From an uncultured Bacillota bacterium (GTDB lineage Bacteria; Bacillota; Clostridia; Peptostreptococcales; Anaerovoracaceae): DNA of 11,809 nucleotides. Each line of letters begins with the position of its first letter. Within the stretch, counting starts at the first letter, position 1. Shown here in pieces: positions 7,554-11,809 of this stretch. The stretch spans positions 1 through 11,809 of the forward strand of contig CABQMM010000014.1 of NCBI GenBank assembly GCA_902465215.1, given 5' to 3'. The notes beneath the pieces were generated by a model that saw nothing but the letters and a program-made list of their open reading frames with translations, was not told where the DNA came from and made no database searches. The position numbers and the translations under genes were made by a program.

Positions 7554-7603
7554 CAGTCTAAAATTTTCGTGAAGGCTTACGCTTCTCACTGCATTATCAT
7601 ATG

Positions 7604-7634
7604 CGAAAAAAGAGCCGGGTGTGTTTCCGGCTCT
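7604..7634 (-). terminator. Intrinsic terminator after the DUF975 gene
   Basis: On the minus strand, AGAGCCGG (7627-7634) and CCGGCTCT (7611-7618) form a perfect 8-bp GC-rich stem with an 8-base loop, followed by a run of T (7605-7610 read as complement). It is 23 bp beyond the DUF975 stop codon and separates that gene from the PRK06851-like gene downstream. Confidence 0.93.
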
Positions 7635-7657
7635 CAGTGTTTTATCATAATAAAGTT

Positions 7658-8560
7658 TTATTCTTCAAAGTCTTTGTTTTCGGTCTCGTCCTTTGGCTCG
7701 GATTCCCCGAATTTCGGTTCTTCCGCTTGCGGCTCGTTACCGTTTGATTCTGTTGTTTCCGGTTCTTCCGTAACCGTGTAGGAAGCTTCTACCGTATGTT
7801 CGTATCCCGCCTCCGGCATTACAACGACTAAGCGTTCTGTAAGCAGTTCGTAGAACGCGGTATTCGCCGTATAGGAGTATATGTATACAAACAGAGCCGG
7901 AATACCTGCAAGCAGGGAGCCAACAATACCGCCTGTCGCCAGTCCCGCAAGAATGCCCGACGGAATGCTCGCGAGCAGCGCCCATCCGATAAAGGTAAGG
8001 TTAAGATAGAAAAGTCTTCCTTTATTTCCGTACATCAATCGCTTGCTTTCTTCGATGCACTGTGTAATAGAATATTCCGGATGATCTGCCAAAATATAAA
8101 ATGCCTGGCTGTATCGATAGACAGCTATAATTCCCGGTATGATAAAAAGCAGTCCCCAAAGGATTGTTTTTACGGTAATTAAAAGTTGGAGCAAAAATGC
8201 TTTCCCGAAATGGCTGAACCCTTCAAACACAAGCGCATTGTCTACCTTTTTTGTGCGGAAGAAAGTCAGAAGTAATGTATACAAGCCGAGCAGGAATGCA
8301 CCTCCGACGATAAAGTCGTAAATTCCGCCTCCATATCCGACATTCGGCAGACGACCGAATGCTGCATCCGGCACTCCCATATCCATATAAAGAATGCTCG
8401 GATCATAGTAAAACATGTATGACAAAACCGTCTGTACACCTTCTGTCAAAAGATAATAAATGAGCACTGCGAGAAACATCGGCTTCCAATACCCTGCCAG
8501 AGACTTTCTCGCAATCTCTCTGATTTTCCATGCAGGTTCCAAAACAATATGATTGTTCAT
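7658..8560 (-). CDS. DUF975 family integral membrane protein
   Basis: A 300-residue polytopic membrane protein of the DUF975 family, whose function I do not know. The N-terminus (WKIREIARKSLAGYWKPMFLAVLIYYLL) matches the family pattern of a short basic helix followed by the first membrane segment. Further hydrophobic segments lie at about 85-105, 125-150, 185-205 and 210-245. The most conserved block is LLFIIPGIIAVYRYSQAFYILADHPEYS at roughly 137-164, followed by ESKRLMYGNKGRLF and FIGWALL. The last 50 residues are a hydrophilic tail very rich in Glu, with many Thr, Ser and Pro and no membrane segment. The ATG at 8558-8560 has a good AAGGGGA site upstream and a near-consensus promoter. The gene is transcribed alone: a terminator follows it, and the divergent thiT transcript starts about 90 bp from its promoter. 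Confidence 0.87.
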   Translation of the reverse strand: MNNHIVLEPAWKIREIARKSLAGYWKPMFLAVLIYYLLTEGVQTVLSYMFYYDPSILYMDMGVPDAAFGRLPNVGYGGGIYDFIVGGAFLLGLYTLLLTFFRTKKVDNALVFEGFSHFGKAFLLQLLITVKTILWGLLFIIPGIIAVYRYSQAFYILADHPEYSITQCIEESKRLMYGNKGRLFYLNLTFIGWALLASIPSGILAGLATGGIVGSLLAGIPALFVYIYSYTANTAFYELLTERLVVVMPEAGYEHTVEASYTVTEEPETTESNGNEPQAEEPKFGESEPKDETENKDFEE

Positions 8561-8590
8561 AAATTTCCCCTTTCTCTTATTTTCTTTTTT

Positions 8591-8619
8591 ATTATACGCT
8601 AAGATTTTATATATTTCAA
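8591..8619 (-). promoter_or_regulatory. Near-consensus sigma-A promoter of the DUF975 gene
   Basis: On the minus strand, -35 TTGAAA (8614-8619) and a perfect -10 TATAAT (8591-8596) are 17 bp apart, giving a leader of about 25 bases before the ATG at 8560. It is divergent from the thiT promoter, with the two -35 boxes about 24 bp apart. Confidence 0.8.
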
Positions 8620-8642
8620 TGTAAGAATTGGTCTAATTTCCC

Positions 8643-8674
8643 TTGACAAAGCTTTTTTTTCGGTATACTATAAT
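8643..8674 (+). promoter_or_regulatory. Promoter of the TPP riboswitch-thiT transcript
   Basis: A perfect -35 TTGACA is at 8643-8648. The -10 is ambiguous: TATACT (8664-8669) at 15 bp, TACTAT (8666-8671) at 17 bp, or TATAAT (8669-8674) at 20 bp. Any of these would start RNA around 8675-8681, right at the first bases of the riboswitch. Confidence 0.78.
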
Positions 8675-8677
8675 TTC

Positions 8678-8789
8678 TGTGCTAGGGGAGCTTTTGCTGA
8701 GATTTACCGAAAGCATTTTGCGAAAAGATTCGCATTTTCGGATAAACCCTCATAACCTGATCCGGTCAGTACCGGCGTAGGGAAGCGTA
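8678..8789 (+). ncRNA. TPP riboswitch aptamer (THI element)
   Basis: Senses thiamine pyrophosphate in the nascent mRNA and turns down thiT when TPP is plentiful. Conserved parts are visible in order: P1 (TGTGCT 8678-8683 with AGCGTA 8784-8789, two G-U pairs), GGGGAGC, GCTGAGA at 8696-8702, an enlarged P3 arm (about 8704-8745, CCGAAA against TTTCGG with an inner GCGAA/TTCGC helix), ACCCT, AACCTGAT at 8754-8761, the CCGGT/ACCGG stem at 8762-8775, and the hallmark GCGTAGGGAA at 8776-8784. It lies between a strong promoter and the thiT start, as expected for this RNA class. Confidence 0.97.
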
Positions 8790-8790
8790 T

Positions 8791-8822
8791 CCCCTCCCAA
8801 CATTTTTTGAGGAGGTTTTTTT
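8791..8822 (+). promoter_or_regulatory. Riboswitch expression platform that masks the thiT ribosome binding site
   Basis: CCTCC (8793-8797) can pair with GGAGG (8811-8815), which is the thiT Shine-Dalgarno, and seven Ts (8816-8822) run to the ATG. The hairpin could therefore block translation, act as a short terminator, or both. CCCCT (8791-8795) can pair instead with AGGGG (8684-8688) in the aptamer, freeing the ribosome site when TPP is absent. The pairings are seen in the sequence; the mechanism is inferred. Confidence 0.65.
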
Positions 8823-9383
8823 ATGTCACAAAATCAATCAACCAAAACAGGCAGAAGAAATGTTTACTGCCTCGTACTCTGCGCAATTTTAATGGCGCTT
8901 TCCTTTGTTCTTGGGATGGTAAAAATCATTCCGATGCCTTACGGCGGCTCCATTACGCTGTTCAGTATGCTGACGGCAACGCTCGCAGGGTATTTCTGCG
9001 GTCCGAAATGGGGACTTGCTTCCGGCGTTGCTTTAGGACTTTTAAATCTGATTATCGACCCGGTGATTCTTTTCCCGATGCAGGTGCTGCTCGACTACAT
9101 ACTGGCGTTCGGCTGCCTCGGGCTTTCCGGTTTCTTCTCAAAGCAGAAGTACGGCCTTTATGTCGGCTATGTCGTTGCGATTATCGGAAGATTTATCTGT
9201 TCCTTCCTTTCCGGTTTCCTTTTCTTCGGAGAATTCGCACCGGAAGGCATGAATCCGGTTTGGTACAGCTTCGTGTATAATATCTTCTATATCGGCGGCG
9301 AAGGAGTTCTGACACTTATCGTTCTGGCAATTCCGCCGGTTAAGAACACGATTTACCGTCTGAAAGCAGAGCATTTCGAATAA
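8823..9383 (+). CDS. thiT: ECF-type thiamine transporter substrate-binding subunit ThiT
   Basis: Membrane S component that binds thiamine and works with the shared ECF energising module (EcfA, EcfA', EcfT), which is not in this window. The 186-residue protein is the normal length, with about six hydrophobic segments. Family landmarks are PYGGSITLFSML at 39-50, the DP at 79-80, QVLLDYILAFGCLGL at 87-101, and FFGEFAPEGMNPVWYSFVYN at 134-153, which supplies the aromatic and polar residues expected in the thiamine pocket (Trp147, Asn153, Glu160). The ATG at 8823 lies seven bases after GGAGG. The TPP riboswitch directly upstream independently supports the thiamine assignment. The gene is the only one on its transcript, and a hairpin follows its stop codon. 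Confidence 0.96.
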   Translation: MSQNQSTKTGRRNVYCLVLCAILMALSFVLGMVKIIPMPYGGSITLFSMLTATLAGYFCGPKWGLASGVALGLLNLIIDPVILFPMQVLLDYILAFGCLGLSGFFSKQKYGLYVGYVVAIIGRFICSFLSGFLFFGEFAPEGMNPVWYSFVYNIFYIGGEGVLTLIVLAIPPVKNTIYRLKAEHFE

Positions 9384-9393
9384 ATTACTTTTG

Positions 9394-9446
9394 TTTGCAA
9401 AAGAACCGTCGGCAAGCGATTTGTCGGCGGTTCTTTCGTGTGCAAA
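9394..9446. terminator. Probable bidirectional terminator between thiT and crt
   Basis: A 16-bp stem (9400-9415 with 9421-9436, two G-U pairs, five-base loop) starts AAAGAACCG and ends CGGTTCTTT, and the outer arms TTTGCA (9394-9399) and TGCAAA (9441-9446) add more pairing. It lies between two convergent genes. On the minus strand the stem ends in TTCTTTT, a better T-run than on the plus strand, so it should serve crt best and thiT less strongly. Confidence 0.75.
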
Positions 9447-9477
9447 TATAAGTATATAAACAATATCTATCATTCGT

Positions 9478-10254
9478 TTATTTTCCCTGATATTCGTATG
9501 TAGTCTTATTCAGGAATGCCTTCATGCCTTCCTTCTGATCTTCCGTGCCGAAGCATACGCCGAAGCCCTCTGCTTCAAGTGCACAGCCGCTGAAGAGGTC
9601 AAGGTGATAACCCTTGTTTAAAAGAGTCTTGCAAGCCATTACAGCAACCGGCGCATTTGATGCGATTTTCTTCGCCAAAGCCTCAACTGTAGGAATCAGT
9701 TCTTCCGGTTCCACAACCTTCTGTACGAGACCCATTCTCAGCGCTTCGTCAGCCTTGATATTCTGAGCCGTGAGAATAAGCATTGCCGCATTTCCCGGTC
9801 CTACAATCTTCGAAAGTCTCTGTGTACCGCCGAAGCCCGGTGTAATGCCAAGACCTGCTTCCGGTTGTCCGAACACCGCCTTTGCGGACGCCAAGCGAAT
9901 ATCGCATGCCATCGAAAGCTCGCAGCCGCCGCCGAGCGCAAAACCATTTACCGCAGCGATGACCGGTTTCTCGGTCTTTTCGATGAAGTTCATCACTCTG
10001 TGGCCTTTTTGTGCAAAGCGCTTGCCCTCCACCGGATTCAATGTAGACATCTCCGCGATATCTGCGCCCGCGACGAAGGATCTGCCCTCACCGGTCACGA
10101 TCACACATCTGACGTTTTCGTCTTTATCAATAACATTGAAGACTTCAAACAGTTCATCGAGAACGGTTGAGTTAAGCGCATTCAGTGCCTCCGGTCTATT
10201 AATAGTAACAGTCGCTACCTTGTCTTTTACTTCATACTTAATTGTCTGATACAT
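9478..10254 (-). CDS. crt: 3-hydroxybutyryl-CoA dehydratase (crotonase)
   Basis: Crotonase-fold enzyme that interconverts 3-hydroxybutyryl-CoA and crotonyl-CoA in the butyrate/butyryl-CoA pathway. The 258-residue product matches the clostridial Crt pattern closely: INRPEALNALN near the N-terminus, SFVAGADIAEM forming the CoA and oxyanion site, then NGFALGGGCELSMACD and FGQPEAGLGITPGFGGTQRL, with both catalytic Glu positions present (GCE and QPE). I chose the ATG at 10252-10254 because homology starts there and GAAAGGAAA lies about eight bases upstream; the frame is open to 10329 but that part overlaps the promoter. Unlike the classic crt-bcd-etfB-etfA-thl-hbd operon, this gene stands alone, between a terminator behind it and one ahead. 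The promoter carries a Rex-like operator. A broader enoyl-CoA hydratase role cannot be excluded. Confidence 0.88.
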   Translation of the reverse strand: MYQTIKYEVKDKVATVTINRPEALNALNSTVLDELFEVFNVIDKDENVRCVIVTGEGRSFVAGADIAEMSTLNPVEGKRFAQKGHRVMNFIEKTEKPVIAAVNGFALGGGCELSMACDIRLASAKAVFGQPEAGLGITPGFGGTQRLSKIVGPGNAAMLILTAQNIKADEALRMGLVQKVVEPEELIPTVEALAKKIASNAPVAVMACKTLLNKGYHLDLFSGCALEAEGFGVCFGTEDQKEGMKAFLNKTTYEYQGK

Positions 10255-10275
10255 CTCATTTTTCCTTTCTATCAT

Positions 10276-10290
10276 ACAGAAATATTCTGT
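10276..10290. repeat. 15-bp palindrome in the crt leader
   Basis: ACAGAAATATTCTGT is a perfect inverted repeat (6-bp arms, 3-base centre) just downstream of the crt -10 box, covering the expected transcription start. It overlaps the Rex-like site by three bases. It may be a second operator or chance in AT-rich DNA. Confidence 0.45.
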
Positions 10291-10303
10291 TAATAGTTTA
10301 ACA
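10288..10303. promoter_or_regulatory. Rex-like operator in the crt promoter
   Basis: TGTTAATAGTTTAACA is a perfect inverted repeat, TGTTAA-N4-TTAACA. It matches the inner 12 defined positions of the known Rex consensus TTGTTAA-N4-TTAACAA; only the outermost base on each side differs (C in place of T on the left and C in place of A on the right). It covers the -10 box, where a bound repressor would block RNA polymerase. Rex is the NADH/NAD+ sensor known to repress crt operons in clostridia; its gene is not in this window. Confidence 0.75.
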
Positions 10304-10323
10304 CTTCTTCCTGCTTTAATCAA
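10295..10323 (-). promoter_or_regulatory. crt: Promoter of crt
   Basis: On the minus strand, -35 TTGATT (10318-10323) and -10 TAAACT (10295-10300) are 17 bp apart, and TGT precedes the -10 to make an extended element. The leader would be about 35 bases to the ATG at 10254. The -10 lies inside the Rex-like inverted repeat. Confidence 0.62.
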
Positions 10324-10345
10324 GAGCAAACCATGTTTTTATTCC

Positions 10346-10374
10346 AAAACAGACTCCCGATTTCGGGAGCCTGT
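10346..10374 (-). terminator. Intrinsic terminator after hppA
   Basis: On the minus strand, ACAG-G-CTCCCG (10364-10374) and CGGGAG-T-CTGT (10349-10359) form a 10-bp stem with one mismatch and a four-base loop AAAT, followed by a short TTTT run. It is 25 bp beyond the hppA stop codon and just ahead of the crt promoter, so crt is not simply read through from hppA. Confidence 0.78.
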
Positions 10375-10398
10375 AAGAATCAATATTCGATTCAGATA

Positions 10399-11809
10399 TT
10401 AAAAGTGTAATAATCCGCCTACCTGTACGAACAACGGTGCAAATACAACTGCAACGATCGTCATAAGCTTGATTAAAATGTTGATGGACGGACCGGAAGT
10501 ATCCTTGAACGGGTCGCCTACCGTGTCGCCTACAACTGCAGCCTTATGAGGTTCGGAACCCTTGCCGCCGAAGTGACCTTCTTCAATGTACTTCTTCGCG
10601 TTATCCCATGCACCACCTGCGTTTGCCATCATGATAGCAAGAAGTACGCCTGAGGAGAGTGCGCCGCCGAGCATTCCGCCGAGTGCTGCAGGCCCTAAGA
10701 TGAGACCAACTGCAAGCGGAGCAACGATAGCCATAATACCCGGAACAACCATTTCTTTTAAAGCAGCCTTTGTGGAAATATCTACGCAGTTTGCATAGTC
10801 AGGCTTGGAAGTTCCGGCCATAATGCCTGCGTCAGATCTGAACTGTCTTCTAACTTCTTCAATCATCTGGTTTGCAGCTCTTCCTACGGAATTCATAGTC
10901 ATAGCGGAGAATAAGAACGGAAGCATAGCACCGATGAATAATCCGATGATTACGATAGGATCAAGCAAGCTGACAACATCAAGATTTGTAACTGCTGCAT
11001 AGGATGCAAACAGTGCCAGAGCTGTAAGCGCTGCGGAACCGATTGCGAAACCTTTACCGATAGCAGCTGTTGTATTTCCTACAGCGTCAAGCTTGTCAGT
11101 GATTTCTCTTACTTCATGCGGAAGTTCGGACATTTCTGCGATACCGCCTGCATTGTCGGAAACCGGACCGTAAGCGTCAACCGCAACTGTCATTCCTGTA
11201 GTAGAAAGCATACCTACTGCTGCAAGAGCAATACCATATAATCCTGCAAACGCATATGCAACATATACGCCTACGCAGATTAAGATGATTGGCCATAATG
11301 TGGACATCATACCAACGCCCAGACCGCTGATGATTGTTGTTGCAGCACCTGTCTGAGACTGGTCAGCAATTTTCTGAACCGACTTATAATCGCCGGAGGT
11401 ATAAACTTCAGTAATTTTACCGATTGCAATACCTACGATAAGACCTGCAATGATAGCGATTGCATAAGTGTAGTCGCCAAGCATGGACTTGGAAAGGATA
11501 AATGTTGCAATAATAACAATAATGCCGCTTACATATGTTCCCATATTTAATGCAGATGCAGGGTTTCCGCCGTCTTTGCCTCTGACAATCATGATACCGA
11601 TTACGGAAGCAAGAATACCGATTGCGGAAATAATTAACGGGAAGAGTGCTGCAGTTGTTTCCGAGAATGTAGCTGTATCATCGGAGTTTGCTACAGCAAC
11701 TGCTGCTAATGTGATAGCGGAAATGATGGAACCTACATAGGATTCGAACAAGTCGGAACCCATACCTGCAACGTCACCTACGTTGTCGCCTACGTTATCT
11801 GCGATAACT
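10399..11809 (-). CDS. hppA: Membrane-bound K+-stimulated pyrophosphatase, probably Na+-pumping (N-terminus outside window)
   Basis: Multi-spanning enzyme that hydrolyses PPi and pumps ions out across the cytoplasmic membrane. The frame is open to the window edge, where it reads [20 protein letters not shown], a hallmark metal-PPi-binding segment; the ATG at 11761-11763 is therefore internal. About 470 codons are present of a usual 650-700, so roughly 200 N-terminal residues are missing. [10 protein letters not shown] (first Ala of AA encoded at 11065-11067) carries Ala at the position numbered 460 and Gly at 463, the pattern of K+-dependent enzymes; K+-independent ones have Lys at 460. DLFESYVG has Glu at position 6.53 (11743-11745) and Gly at 6.57, as in the Thermotoga Na+ pump. 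The last catalytic segment, [23 protein letters not shown], is intact near the C-terminus. Na+ rather than H+ transport is inferred. Confidence 0.94.
   Translation of the reverse strand, partial: VIADNVGDNVGDVAGMGSDLFESYVGSIISAITLAAVAVANSDDTATFSETTAALFPLIISAIGILASVIGIMIVRGKDGGNPASALNMGTYVSGIIVIIATFILSKSMLGDYTYAIAIIAGLIVGIAIGKITEVYTSGDYKSVQKIADQSQTGAATTIISGLGVGMMSTLWPIILICVGVYVAYAFAGLYGIALAAVGMLSTTGMTVAVDAYGPVSDNAGGIAEMSELPHEVREITDKLDAVGNTTAAIGKGFAIGSAALTALALFASYAAVTNLDVVSLLDPIVIIGLFIGAMLPFLFSAMTMNSVGRAANQMIEEVRRQFRSDAGIMAGTSKPDYANCVDISTKAALKEMVVPGIMAIVAPLAVGLILGPAALGGMLGGALSSGVLLAIMMANAGGAWDNAKKYIEEGHFGGKGSEPHKAAVVGDTVGDPFKDTSGPSINILIKLMTIVAVVFAPLFVQVGGLLHF

Noticed and set aside
10255..10329. 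Longer N-terminus for crt
   Set aside because: It would include the promoter, Rex-like site and ribosome binding site; Crt proteins begin at the MYQTIKYE position.

Overview
The window looks like chromosomal DNA from an anaerobic, low-to-mid-GC member of the Bacillota, probably class Clostridia. The evidence is a clostridial-type crotonase (crt) with a Rex-like operator, a K+-dependent membrane pyrophosphatase with Na+-pump signatures, a TPP riboswitch in front of the ECF thiamine transporter ThiT, strong AGGAGG ribosome binding sites, and a DUF975 membrane protein. Genus cannot be read from the sequence alone. There is no rRNA, tRNA, CRISPR array, transposase or phage gene. Both edge genes (pepF-type peptidase and hppA) are cut by the window.

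Layout. 1-3550, plus strand: a compact housekeeping operon of M3B oligoendopeptidase F (3' part), NAD kinase and an RluD-type pseudouridine synthase, with 10-12 bp gaps. 3510-4709, minus strand: an AAA_14/DUF4143 ATPase with its own promoter, whose 3' end overlaps the pseudouridine synthase gene tail to tail by 41 bp; this is the most accessory-looking gene here. 4803-6341, minus: a MurE-type Mur ligase lacking the DNPR signature of the meso-DAP enzymes. 6394-7539, minus: a PRK06851-like ATPase made of two homologous halves, the second with a destroyed P-loop. 7658-8560, minus: a DUF975 membrane protein ending in an intrinsic terminator. 8643-9383, plus: promoter, TPP riboswitch and thiT. 9394-9446: a shared hairpin between convergent genes. 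9478-10254, minus: crt as a single gene with its own promoter and Rex-like operator. 10399-11809, minus: hppA (C-terminal two thirds) with its terminator.

How the parts relate. nadK supplies NADP, and crt belongs to the butyryl-CoA/beta-oxidation-type pathway. A Rex site at crt would tie crotonase expression to the NADH/NAD+ ratio. HppA recovers PPi energy as an ion gradient, which fits an anaerobe short of ATP. ThiT import is controlled by intracellular TPP. MurE feeds peptidoglycan synthesis. The region is mostly ordinary core genome. The most useful observations are the Rex-like operator on a solitary crt, the non-DAP signature of MurE, the dead second P-loop of the PRK06851-like protein, and the overlap and inverted repeat that flank the DUF4143 ATPase. 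I found no convincing, wholly undescribed multi-gene system.
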